A stretch of 64,000 bases of DNA, from the NCBI GenBank assembly GCA_030532685.1, contig JAUNKN010000001.1:1-64000 (forward strand), in the 5' to 3' direction. Position 1 is the stretch's first letter, and every line of letters starts with the position of its first letter. Position numbers and translations under genes: made by a program. The stretch comes from Bacteroidales bacterium. GTDB lineage: Bacteria > Bacteroidota > Bacteroidia > Bacteroidales > Bacteroidaceae. This document shows positions 36,101 through 44,501 of this stretch, one piece after another. The notes beneath the pieces were generated by a model. It was not told where the DNA came from and made no database searches. It saw only the letters and a list, made by a program, of their open reading frames with translations.

Positions 36101-37072
36101 TTAGAGCTCCGTAACCCAAGCTTGTCCGAAGCGTTCATCTTGTTGACGCAGTTGTCGCAAAGCTTCTTGTCCTTTTTCTTTGGAAGAGTAAGTCGCATAA
36201 ACAACTCTTCTTATTTTACGGCCTTTGTGGATGCGAGCAGAAGAAAATCCAGCTTTTTTCATGGTGTCGACTAAGTCCTGCGCACCCTCCTTAGATACAC
36301 GGCTTGCAAGAACAATGGTCCAGGCAGATTCGGGAGAGGCTTGCTCCACTTGTTTGGGAGTTACTTTCCGAGAAGAAACAGTGTGGGGCTCTACCGAGGG
36401 AATCGAAGCTGCACTCGTAGACGAAACGGAGGAAGGAAGGGGGGCAAAAAGGGTGCTTATCACACTGGCTTCATGCAAATTGTCCAAGTGATTTTGATTA
36501 AGCGGTGTTGCCCAAACGAAGCATAAAAGCAACACAATGACTGCTGCAATATAGCGCATTGCACGGCTTCCCCAACGCAAGGTGCTCCCATACCGAAGTT
36601 TTCTCACCACAGAGCGGTTGGGGAATACGGAAATGCTACTCTTCTTTTTGGTAGCACACAGATTTACGGAGAAGCTATCAAGGGCATAGAATTGTGGAGC
36701 CACCAGACCACCACACAGGGGGGTAAATTCATAAGCTCCTTGCTCACCTGCAGCCAATGTTCCCAATCCGTGAAGCTCTATTTGAGCACCCGTTGTCAAG
36801 TCTTTTTTTAAGTCTTGTACTGTATTCTCTATACAGCGAAGAGCCTCTATATAGCTCACACCTAACGATTTCATGTAGGCCTCAGTGAGTAGCCCATCAT
36901 TGTGCTGTAACAATTGATTGAACGACACGCTGCGATAGGGAGGCAAGAACAAATGTTCTTCCTCCACATACTGAGCAGAGCACTCGTGAGCAACAAATCC
37001 TCCAAGATTAGGAACTATCACACAGTTGTGTTCGACAAGTAAATGTTCGATATGACGGCAGAGTGTATTCAT
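36101..37072 (-). CDS. HU-CCDC81-like and SPOR-domain membrane protein
   Basis: A 323-residue protein. The N-terminal 120 residues contain the paired HU-like domains of Bacteroidetes SPOR proteins (HIEHLLVEHNCVIVPNLGGF and LTTGAQIELHGLGTLAAGEQ). A transmembrane helix near residue 180 (YIAAVIVLLLCFVWA) separates them from a Ser/Pro-rich linker and a C-terminal SPOR domain (AWTIVLASRVSKEGAQDLVD). The plan would put a DNA-binding-like domain in the cytoplasm and a peptidoglycan-binding domain in the periplasm. The ATG at 37072 is used; the codon before it is GTG. It begins the nadE operon and has its own promoter. Confidence 0.85.
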   Translation of the reverse strand: MNTLCRHIEHLLVEHNCVIVPNLGGFVAHECSAQYVEEEHLFLPPYRSVSFNQLLQHNDGLLTEAYMKSLGVSYIEALRCIENTVQDLKKDLTTGAQIELHGLGTLAAGEQGAYEFTPLCGGLVAPQFYALDSFSVNLCATKKKSSISVFPNRSVVRKLRYGSTLRWGSRAMRYIAAVIVLLLCFVWATPLNQNHLDNLHEASVISTLFAPLPSSVSSTSAASIPSVEPHTVSSRKVTPKQVEQASPESAWTIVLASRVSKEGAQDLVDTMKKAGFSSARIHKGRKIRRVVYATYSSKEKGQEALRQLRQQDERFGQAWVTEL

Positions 37073-37077
37073 CACTG

Positions 37078-37108
37078 CAAAGTTAACTCTTCATGACTAA
37101 ATTACAAA
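37078..37108 (-). promoter_or_regulatory. Promoter of the HU/SPOR-nadE operon
   Basis: On the minus strand: TTTG (37108-37105), a 19-bp spacer, TAACTTTG (37085-37078). It is a near-ideal Bacteroidetes promoter but lies only about 6 bp before the ATG at 37072, so the mRNA may be nearly leaderless. Confidence 0.65.
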
Positions 37109-37320
37109 GCTTCCGCTTGCTTTTTGTGTCTGTCTTAGGTGATTTTCTCTCAAATACTCTCTGACTGCTTTTTTTCTTTTTGTCCTCAATCTTTCGGAGG
37201 CGAAATTTGGAACTATTGTGATGGCTTTTTATCTACTTTTTGATGTGCAATGTAAAGGGGGAAATTGAATTGTTTTTTTCTTATCAACGTTGGTTTTAAG
37301 GTGTGTTGGAGGGGGGATTT

Positions 37321-37403
37321 CTACGTGCGTCGCAGAATTTTCTACGTGGGAAGAAAAAAATCCTACGTGGGACGCAGGTTTTTTTTACGTGGGAGGGAGA
37401 TTT
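37321..37403 (+). repeat. TACGTGGG repeat cluster, four units
   Basis: Units start with TACGTG or TACGTGGG at 37322, 37343, 37364 and 37386, a spacing of 21, 21 and 22 bp. Unit bodies alternate between GGAAGAAAAAAATC and GGACGCAGG types. It lies within a 543-bp divergent gap between the HU/SPOR gene and nnrD; outside the repeats and the promoters I see only A+T-rich sequence. Confidence 0.85.
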
Positions 37404-37602
37404 CTTTATGCCTGGAAAAGTGTTTTCTTCCTCATCCTTGAGGCTTTGAGCAATCTTATATGTCATCTTGTTCACTGCGTTCTATTTATGATTTACGCTT
37501 TGAAAGGGTAGTCACAGCTTAAAGTAAAGAGTAAAAGCTCTATCTTTTATGGCTCAAACTCATTTTTATGCCACTGTTCTTTCTGTTTTTAGCAAAAATC
37601 CT

Positions 37603-37610
37603 TACTTTTG
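37603..37610 (+). promoter_or_regulatory. TAnnTTTG element directly before nnrD
   Basis: TACTTTTG ends 5 bp before the nnrD ATG at 37616. If used, the transcript would be leaderless; no convincing -33 TTG accompanies it. Confidence 0.35.
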
Positions 37611-37615
37611 CTCGT

Positions 37616-38533
37616 ATGACTCCCCATTCGACTTTAGAAATAACCTCTGAACTTTCCGCCTCTTTTTTGCGCTCACGCCCGTTCGATGGACACAAGGGTA
37701 CCTTTGGCCATTTGCTTCTTGTGGCAGGAAGGTACGGAATGATGGGCGCCGCTGTTTTGGCCGCACGTTCTGCTATGCGCAGCGGAATTGGCAAGCTCAC
37801 GGTGCATCTTACAGAGCGTACAAGCGCGATCCTTCAACTTTCAATTCCCGAGGCCCTTTTACATTTTGAGGAAAATTCTAATATAATGTGGGCAAGTCCC
37901 ATATTATTAAATGATTATCAGTCTGTATTGATTGGCCCAGGGATAGGGCAGAGTGGCGAAACACAATGGGCCTTACGCACTCAGCTGAAACTATTAGCAG
38001 AGCAGCAAGCGATGCAGCGGAGTTTAGGATTGGTACTCGACGCCGATGCTTTAAATCTCATAGCTCAAGATTATCAAATGCTTTCGCTCGTTCCCCAAGG
38101 GACTATTTTGACCCCGCATCTTGGTGAAATGTCCCGTTTGGCTCGGGCTTTGGAACTTCCTTATGAATCGGAAGAGGACTTGAGGGAGGCTGCGCAGTGT
38201 GTTGCAAAAGAGCTGCATCTCAATGTTGTCCTAAAAAGTCATGAGACAATGATTTATACCCCCGAAGGTGCGGCCTACTGTAATACGAAGCAAGGCAACC
38301 ATGGAATGGCTACTGCTGGAAGTGGAGATGTTCTTGCTGGCATAATTGGGGCCTTGCTTGCCCAAGGTTATTCCCCTTCTGAAGCTACTGTTTTGGGAGT
38401 TTACCTTCATGCTACGGCTGGAGACTTTGCAGCGAAAGAAAAAGGGACACATTCCATGATTGCATCTGATATTGTCGAATATCTGCCTAAGAGTTTTTTA
38501 TCTATATCTACTTCCTCATTAGAACAACTATGA
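37616..38533 (+). CDS. nnrD: ADP-dependent NAD(P)H-hydrate dehydratase, stand-alone
   Basis: A 305-residue ribokinase-like enzyme that dehydrates damaged (S)-NAD(P)H hydrate back to NAD(P)H. Family motifs are FDGHKGTFGHLLLVAGRYGM, LDADALNLIA, LTPHLGEMSRL, NVVLKSHETMIYTPEG and GMATAGSGDVLAGIIGALLA, with the GSGD catalytic Asp. The N-terminal epimerase domain (NnrE/YjeF_N) that is fused in many bacteria is absent and not encoded nearby in the window. The ATG at 37616 opens the family-like N-terminus. It heads the run nnrD, DUF4831, queA, uvrB. Confidence 0.92.
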   Translation: MTPHSTLEITSELSASFLRSRPFDGHKGTFGHLLLVAGRYGMMGAAVLAARSAMRSGIGKLTVHLTERTSAILQLSIPEALLHFEENSNIMWASPILLNDYQSVLIGPGIGQSGETQWALRTQLKLLAEQQAMQRSLGLVLDADALNLIAQDYQMLSLVPQGTILTPHLGEMSRLARALELPYESEEDLREAAQCVAKELHLNVVLKSHETMIYTPEGAAYCNTKQGNHGMATAGSGDVLAGIIGALLAQGYSPSEATVLGVYLHATAGDFAAKEKGTHSMIASDIVEYLPKSFLSISTSSLEQL

Positions 38534-39624
38534 TGACTGTTTTCTATCGCTTCCTTTTTTGTTTTTCTGTACTTGTTTCGCTCTTTTCTTTCACGGGAAA
38601 TTCTCAAACACGCATTGCGCCTTATCGCCCAGGGGTGACGAGCGAGGGCATTAGCTACTTTCTTCCTATCACACGTCTACACATCGTGGTTCGAGCGCAA
38701 AAAGAACACTATCAACCAGGAGAATATGCGCAGTGGGCGGAACGATTTCTAGAGGTGAAGAATGTGGCTCAAGAAGAGGGGGATACCTGGACTATCAAAA
38801 GCATAGAGGTGTATCCCTATGGTGAAGCCGACCATAACCGAGCCTATACCATAAAGTTGGATAATCGTAGCTCGGCTCCGCTGGTGAGTTTGGCTCCCGA
38901 TGGAGTACTCTTGGGAATCAATACGCGCGTAAAACCTCTCGCTACTCTTGAGCGCCCTTCTGTTACGGCCGACAGTAAAGTGACTAAACTCCCTGCAACA
39001 TTCAAGTCACAGGAGATTATTCGAGCCACGAGTCTTGCGGCTAAGGCCGAAGTTACGGCACAAGAAATTTATGATATTCGTGAGAATCGAACTCTCTTGG
39101 CTAAAGGACAAGCTGATTTTCAGCCTAAAGATGGACAGCAATTAAAGTTAATGCTTGACCATCTGAATGAGCAAGAAAGTGCTCTTACAAGTATTTTTTT
39201 AGGCACCACAGCTCGTGAAAATCACGTATTCACGTTTGACTTTACCCCGACAAAAGATGTCGAAGCCTTAGAGCTTTTCCGTTTTTCTAAGCATTTGGGA
39301 CTTTTAGAGCACGGCGATCTTGCGGGCGATCCAGTGCGTATCAGCGTGACCAATCAGAATACACTTCCGATTATAGACGAAGCAGCGTTGAGTAAACGTG
39401 AAAAAGGACAGCGCGACTTGCGCTATTGCAATCCAAGCAATGCGCGAGTTCAGATATTTACGACTCATCAAAAGTTTTTCGATACCTCTTTGCCTTTTGC
39501 TCAGTTTGGCCGAGTGGAGCACTTGGGAGGAAAATTGTTCGATCGAAAATTTGATATTCTCGTTACCCTTTCTCCTAGTACGGGGGCTTTGGAACGAGTG
39601 GACCAAGAAACAAAGACTTACTAA
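38530..39624 (+). CDS. DUF4831 family exported protein
   Basis: A 364-residue protein with a signal peptide (TVFYRFLFCFSVLVSLFSFT) and a mature region typical of DUF4831: GISYFLPITRLHIVVRAQKE, YAQWAERFLEVKNV and APDGVLLGINT. The family is found in Bacteroidetes only, as far as I know, and its function is unknown. It would be periplasmic or outer-membrane-associated. The first ATG (38530) overlaps the nnrD stop; a second ATG follows immediately. queA begins 4 bp after its stop. Confidence 0.85.
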   Translation: MMTVFYRFLFCFSVLVSLFSFTGNSQTRIAPYRPGVTSEGISYFLPITRLHIVVRAQKEHYQPGEYAQWAERFLEVKNVAQEEGDTWTIKSIEVYPYGEADHNRAYTIKLDNRSSAPLVSLAPDGVLLGINTRVKPLATLERPSVTADSKVTKLPATFKSQEIIRATSLAAKAEVTAQEIYDIRENRTLLAKGQADFQPKDGQQLKLMLDHLNEQESALTSIFLGTTARENHVFTFDFTPTKDVEALELFRFSKHLGLLEHGDLAGDPVRISVTNQNTLPIIDEAALSKREKGQRDLRYCNPSNARVQIFTTHQKFFDTSLPFAQFGRVEHLGGKLFDRKFDILVTLSPSTGALERVDQETKTY

Positions 39625-39628
39625 ACAC

Positions 39629-40885
39629 ATGACTTCGGAATTTACTCGTCATTTAGAAATCAAGGATTATAATTACGCTCTACCCGACGAGCGCATAGCT
39701 CGCTATCCGCTTCCCATACGCGACCACTCCAAGTTGCTTTTGCGAGCTAGTGATGGTAGCTTGGCAGAAACTCAATTTGAACATCTTCCTCAATATCTGC
39801 GACCTGGTTCGTTGTTGGTCTTCAACAATACAAAAGTCATTCAGGCACGTCTACACTTTCACAAAGCAACAGGAGCATTGATTGAAATTTTCTGTTTGGA
39901 ACCTCACACTCCTCATGATTACCAGCAATCGTTTGCTCAATGTGGAAAAGTGGCTTGGACTTGCTTGGTGGGAAATCTGAAAAAGTGGAAAGAGGGGACA
40001 TTGGAACAGCATTTGCAGGTAGGGGGGCAGGCGCTAACGCTAACTGCGGAACGTAAAGGGGAAAGTGGGACTGGGCATCTCATAGAGTTCACTTGGGATG
40101 TGGAGCAGGTGTCGTGGAGTGAAATTTTGGAAAGCATGGGGCAACTCCCCATTCCTCCTTATTTGAATCGCGAGACCGAGGAGAGTGATTTGGAGCAGTA
40201 TCAAACGGTATATTCCAAGATCAAAGGTTCTGTTGCTGCTCCAACGGCCGGTTTGCATTTTACGGAAAGAGTCTTGGCAGAATTGGATCAAAGAGGAGTA
40301 GAACGTGCCGAGCTAACACTGCATGTAGGGGCTGGTACTTTTCGACCAGTGAAAAGTAAGTATATTGCTGATCATGATATGCATGCAGAATGGATAGCCG
40401 TGCCGCGAGAAGTGATTGTGAGACTTTTGGCTCATGATGCTCGTTGTACAGCCGTAGGGACCACTTCTGTGAGAACTCTCGAAAGCCTTTACTACATCGG
40501 TGTGCTAATCGACCAGCAACGAAAAAAAGGATTATCCTTAGGCGTTGATGAGTGGAATGTGCCTCAATGGTTTCCCTATGAATATGCCCTACAGGCAGAG
40601 CAGTTATCCCCTCTCGAGGCTTTGCAACAAGTGCTTAATTATATGGACCAGCAGAATATGAGCACTCTCCATGCTTCTACACAAATTATTATAGCTCCAG
40701 GCTATGTGTACAAGATAGTACGTACCATCATTACTAACTTCCACCAGCCTCAATCGACTCTATTGCTACTCGTGAGTGCCTTTGTTGGCGGAGATTGGCG
40801 TGCAATTTATGACTATGCCTTGGAGCATGACTTTCGCTTTTTGAGCTATGGCGATTCGTCTATCCTCAATTACGATGCACAATAA
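39629..40885 (+). CDS. queA: S-adenosylmethionine:tRNA ribosyltransferase-isomerase
   Basis: QueA transfers the ribosyl part of S-adenosylmethionine to 7-aminomethyl-7-deazaguanine in tRNA to form epoxyqueuosine. Motifs include YALPDERIARYPLPIRDHSK, LLVFNNTKVIQARL, MGQLPIPPYLNRETEESDLE, GSVAAPTAGLHFTERVLAEL, LHVGAGTFRPVK and the C-terminal FHQPQSTLLLLVSAFVGG. At 418 residues it is longer than the usual 340-360 and carries extra sequence in the middle (EPHTPHDYQQSF) and before the C-terminus (GLSLGVDEWNVPQWFPYEYA), as is usual for the Bacteroidetes form. The long upstream extension of the frame overlaps the DUF4831 gene and is rejected. Confidence 0.92.
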   Translation: MTSEFTRHLEIKDYNYALPDERIARYPLPIRDHSKLLLRASDGSLAETQFEHLPQYLRPGSLLVFNNTKVIQARLHFHKATGALIEIFCLEPHTPHDYQQSFAQCGKVAWTCLVGNLKKWKEGTLEQHLQVGGQALTLTAERKGESGTGHLIEFTWDVEQVSWSEILESMGQLPIPPYLNRETEESDLEQYQTVYSKIKGSVAAPTAGLHFTERVLAELDQRGVERAELTLHVGAGTFRPVKSKYIADHDMHAEWIAVPREVIVRLLAHDARCTAVGTTSVRTLESLYYIGVLIDQQRKKGLSLGVDEWNVPQWFPYEYALQAEQLSPLEALQQVLNYMDQQNMSTLHASTQIIIAPGYVYKIVRTIITNFHQPQSTLLLLVSAFVGGDWRAIYDYALEHDFRFLSYGDSSILNYDAQ

Positions 40886-40893
40886 CTTTTAGA

Positions 40894-42963
40894 ATGTCCC
40901 TTTTTCGTCTTTCTTCCCCTTACCAGCCTATGGGTGACCAGCCCGAAGCCATACGACAACTCACCGAAGGAGTGCTGGGAGGAGAACCTGCGCAAGTATT
41001 GTTGGGTGTGACGGGTTCAGGCAAAACTTTTACCATAGCCAATGTTATTGCTAATGCAGGCAAGCCCACGCTGATTCTATCGCACAACAAGACATTGGCA
41101 GCTCAGTTATACACGGAGATGAAAGGCTTCTTTCCCGACAATGCGGTAGAATATTATGTGTCGTATTACGACTATTATCAGCCTGAGGCTTATATCGCTT
41201 CGACCGACACATATATTGAGAAAGATTTGGCCATTAACGACGACTTGGATAAATTGCGATTGGCGGCTACTTCTGCTCTTCTATCTGGGCGTAAGGATGT
41301 TGTTGTAATCTCTTCGGTGTCTTGTATTTATGGCATGGGAAATCCTGCTAACTTTTACGAGAATCTGATTACACTTCGTACGGGACAACGTATTGCGATG
41401 ACTGTCTTGTTGCGTAGACTGGTCGACAGTCTTTATCAACGAAATGATGTTGCACCTGTACGGGGAAACTTTCGTGTAAAAGGAGATACCTTAGATATAT
41501 TCCTTGCATATAGCGATATGGCCGTGCGTGTAAATTTTTGGGGAGATGAAATTGATAGTATAGAGGAAGTGGACTCCTTGACTGGAGCGCGATTGGGGAA
41601 CTTTGATGAATATAGGATTTATCCAGCTAACTTATTTCTCACTTCTAAGGAAACACAAGAGCTTGCTATTCGTCAAATCCAAGACGATATGGTAGAACAG
41701 GTGGCACGCTTCAAAGAGTTGGGCAAAGATTTGGAAGCTCAACGCTTAGAGGAACGAGTGAGCTATGATATTGAGATGATACGTGAATTGGGGCATTGTT
41801 CGGGGATCGAGAATTATTCGCGCTATTTTGATGGGCGCTCTCCCGGCACTCGTCCCTACTGTTTGCTGGACTTCTTCCCAGAAGATTTCTTGATGGTTAT
41901 TGATGAAAGCCATGTTTCCGTGCCTCAAATTAGAGCGATGTATGGTGGAGACCGTTCGAGAAAAGAAAGCTTAGTGGGGTATGGCTTCCGCTTGGAAGCG
42001 GCTTTGGATAATCGCCCGTTGAAATTTGAAGAGTTTCAAGCAATGGCGAAGCAGGTGATTTATGTTTCTGCGACGCCTGACGATTATGAACTTGCGCAAG
42101 CAGGAGGAGTTTACATAGATCAAGTCATTCGTCCTACGGGCTTACTTGATCCTCCTATAGAAGTTAGAGATACGGATTTTCCTGTTGATGATTTGTTGGA
42201 AGAAATCCGAGTAGCCATTGGCCGAGAAGAGCGCACGCTTGTAACGACGCTAACAAAACGCATGGCAGAGGAGTTGAGCGAGTATCTATTAAGTTTTGGA
42301 ATATCAACGGCTTATATTCACTCGGATATAGATACGTTGGAGCGTGTGCAAATCATGGAAGATTTGCGATCAGGGATTTATCAAGTTTTGGTAGGCGTCA
42401 ATCTGTTGCGTGAAGGTTTGGATTTGCCAGAAGTTGCTCTCGTTGCTATTTTGGATGCAGACAAGGAGGGGTTCTTGCGTGACCGACGCTCAATGACACA
42501 AACTGCAGGACGTGCTGCACGCAATGTAAATGGTCGAGTCATTATGTATGCGAAGAAAATAACGCGATCCATGCAGCTCACCATAGACGAAACGAATCGC
42601 CGACGCTTAAAGCAGATGGAATATAACCGTACGCACAACATTACCCCCACGCAAGTAAAGAAAAGCAGTGCACCTTCGCAGTTGGGTAAGTTGGGCAAGG
42701 AACGTGTGGAAGCTCGCACCGATTTATTGCCTTCACGAGGTGTCAAAAATTACGCTCCAACTTCTATACCTTCGCTGGCTGCTGCGGAGCCCTTGGCTTC
42801 TACTTATCAGAGGAAAAGTGTCCTGTCAAGCGAGGAATACCAACAGCGTATTGAAGAATTGCGCACAGCAATGAAAGCGGCGGCGGCAGAGCTCGATTTC
42901 GTAACTGCTGCTCAGCTACGTGACGAAATGCTGAAGCTGGAATCGGAAAGTTTGTCAAGATAA
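40894..42963 (+). CDS. uvrB: Excinuclease ABC subunit B
   Basis: UvrB is the damage-verifying helicase-like subunit of nucleotide excision repair. The 689-residue protein has Walker A (LLGVTGSGKTFTIANV), the beta-hairpin region (YYVSYYDYYQPEAYI), a DEAD-like motif (LMVIDESHVSVPQI), motif V/VI sequences (LVGVNLLREGLDLPEVALVA and QTAGRAARNVNGRVIMYA) and the C-terminal UVR motif (RIEELRTAMKAAAAELDFVT) that contacts UvrC. It begins 8 bp after queA. uvrA and uvrC are not in the window. Confidence 0.97.
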   Translation: MSLFRLSSPYQPMGDQPEAIRQLTEGVLGGEPAQVLLGVTGSGKTFTIANVIANAGKPTLILSHNKTLAAQLYTEMKGFFPDNAVEYYVSYYDYYQPEAYIASTDTYIEKDLAINDDLDKLRLAATSALLSGRKDVVVISSVSCIYGMGNPANFYENLITLRTGQRIAMTVLLRRLVDSLYQRNDVAPVRGNFRVKGDTLDIFLAYSDMAVRVNFWGDEIDSIEEVDSLTGARLGNFDEYRIYPANLFLTSKETQELAIRQIQDDMVEQVARFKELGKDLEAQRLEERVSYDIEMIRELGHCSGIENYSRYFDGRSPGTRPYCLLDFFPEDFLMVIDESHVSVPQIRAMYGGDRSRKESLVGYGFRLEAALDNRPLKFEEFQAMAKQVIYVSATPDDYELAQAGGVYIDQVIRPTGLLDPPIEVRDTDFPVDDLLEEIRVAIGREERTLVTTLTKRMAEELSEYLLSFGISTAYIHSDIDTLERVQIMEDLRSGIYQVLVGVNLLREGLDLPEVALVAILDADKEGFLRDRRSMTQTAGRAARNVNGRVIMYAKKITRSMQLTIDETNRRRLKQMEYNRTHNITPTQVKKSSAPSQLGKLGKERVEARTDLLPSRGVKNYAPTSIPSLAAAEPLASTYQRKSVLSSEEYQQRIEELRTAMKAAAAELDFVTAAQLRDEMLKLESESLSR

Positions 42964-43016
42964 CAAGTCAAGCTCCCTCTAAATCATTGCAAATAAGGTG
43001 ACTTCTCTAATATATA

Positions 43017-43048
43017 TTTGTTAGGGTGATGGGAATGTCGTAACTTTG
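43017..43048 (+). promoter_or_regulatory. Promoter of purB
   Basis: TTTG at 43017-43020, a 20-bp spacer and TAACTTTG at 43041-43048, an ideal match to the Bacteroidetes consensus. The start of transcription would lie about 32 nt before the purB ATG. Confidence 0.8.
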
Positions 43049-43086
43049 TGCGGTATTTAGACTAAACCGAAAAACTTCCTCGTCTC

Positions 43087-44433
43087 ATGAATCTTGACAT
43101 CTTGTCGGCTGTCTCTCCTATTGATGGTCGTTACCGCAACAAAACAGAAAGCCTTGCTCCTTATTTCTCGGAATATGCCCTGATGAAATATCGGGTTCGC
43201 GTGGAGATAGAGTACTTCATTGCTTTATGCGAAATCCCTTTACCTCAATTAAAGGGCTGCGACAAGGAAGTTTATCCACGCTTGCGTGAGATTTATCAAA
43301 ACTTTTCGATGGAGGATGGAAAGCGTGTGAAAGAAATAGAGGGCGTGACTAACCATGATGTAAAGGCTATTGAATACTTCATCAAAGAACAATTTGATAA
43401 GATTGGTGGACTGGATGCTTACAAGGAATTTGTACACTTTGGACTGACTTCTCAGGACATCAACAACACCTCTTTCCCCTTGATGTTGGCTGATAGCTTG
43501 CGGGAAGTATATATTCCACTGTTGCAGGAAGTCATAGACGCTATAAATGCAAGAGCTGAGGAATGGAAACATATCCCCATGTTGGCAAAGACACATGGGC
43601 AACCTGCATCTCCTACTCGATTGGGTAAAGAGGTACGTGTGTTTGGTTACCGATTGGAAAAGCAGTTGGCCCTCTTGCAAGCAACTCCTATCACCGCTAA
43701 ATTTGGTGGAGCTACGGGGAATTTTAATGCGCATCATGTTGCTTATCCCGAACAGGATTGGCAGGCTTTCGGTAACAAATTTGTTTCCGAAAAGTTGGGT
43801 TTAGAGCGTGAAGAATACACTACGCAGATTTCGAACTATGATAATCTTTCTGCTACATTTGATGCGATGAAACGTATTCACACGATACTTATTGACTTGG
43901 ATCGTGATTTCTGGCAGTACGTTTCGATGGAGTACTTCAAACAAAAAATTAAGTCAGGCGAAGTCGGTTCCAGCGCAATGCCTCATAAGGTAAATCCCAT
44001 TGATTTTGAAAATTCGGAAGGGAATTTGGGGATCGCTAATGCGATTTTGGAGCATTTAAGTGCTAAGCTTCCCATTAGCCGTCTGCAGCGTGACCTTACG
44101 GATTCGACCGTGATCCGTAACATAGGTGTGCCTATGGGCCACGCACTGATTGCTTTTGCTTCTACTCTAAAAGGACTCAGTAAACTACTATTGCGCGAAG
44201 AGACGCTTGCTGCTGACTTGGATACCAATTGGGCGGTGTGTGCTGAAGCTATTCAAACGATTTTACGTCGTGAAGCTTATCCCAATCCTTATGAAGCTCT
44301 GAAAGCATTGACGCGTACAAACTCTGTCATCGATGAGCACAGCATTGCTGCATTTATTGATACATTGGAGGTTCGTGATGAGCTGAAAATGGAACTTCAC
44401 AAAATATCCCCTTCAAACTATACGGGAGTATAG
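43087..44433 (+). CDS. purB: Adenylosuccinate lyase
   Basis: PurB acts twice in purine synthesis, splitting SAICAR to AICAR and adenylosuccinate to AMP, releasing fumarate. The 448-residue protein begins NLDILSAVSPIDGRYRNKTE, contains TSQDINNTSFPLML, KTHGQPASPTRLGKE and GGATGNFNAH, and has the fumarase/aspartase superfamily signature GSSAMPHKVNPIDFENSEGN with its catalytic Ser loop. It resembles the E. coli-type enzyme. It has its own promoter. Confidence 0.96.
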   Translation: MNLDILSAVSPIDGRYRNKTESLAPYFSEYALMKYRVRVEIEYFIALCEIPLPQLKGCDKEVYPRLREIYQNFSMEDGKRVKEIEGVTNHDVKAIEYFIKEQFDKIGGLDAYKEFVHFGLTSQDINNTSFPLMLADSLREVYIPLLQEVIDAINARAEEWKHIPMLAKTHGQPASPTRLGKEVRVFGYRLEKQLALLQATPITAKFGGATGNFNAHHVAYPEQDWQAFGNKFVSEKLGLEREEYTTQISNYDNLSATFDAMKRIHTILIDLDRDFWQYVSMEYFKQKIKSGEVGSSAMPHKVNPIDFENSEGNLGIANAILEHLSAKLPISRLQRDLTDSTVIRNIGVPMGHALIAFASTLKGLSKLLLREETLAADLDTNWAVCAEAIQTILRREAYPNPYEALKALTRTNSVIDEHSIAAFIDTLEVRDELKMELHKISPSNYTGV

Positions 44434-44501
44434 GGGGATGTCAAACAGACGGCCGTGAGGTCGACTATTTTATTACTATATTTATTTCACACTACACTAT
44501 C

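Noticed and set aside
37321..37403. Possible CRISPR array
   Set aside because: Units are 21-22 bp with no unique spacers between them, only two to four copies per site, and no cas genes occur in the window.
37290..37511. Open frame of 73 codons over the TACGTGGG cluster, reading heptapeptide-like repeats (STWEEKN, PTWDAGF)
   Set aside because: The 21-bp unit is a multiple of three, so frames stay open by chance; one spacing is 22 bp, which breaks the frame, and no start context or homology supports a protein. The same explains frames at 59572-59922 and 18458-18664.
39398..39628. 77-residue N-terminal extension of queA
   Set aside because: It overlaps the end of the DUF4831 gene in another frame; the ATG at 39629 gives the standard QueA start.
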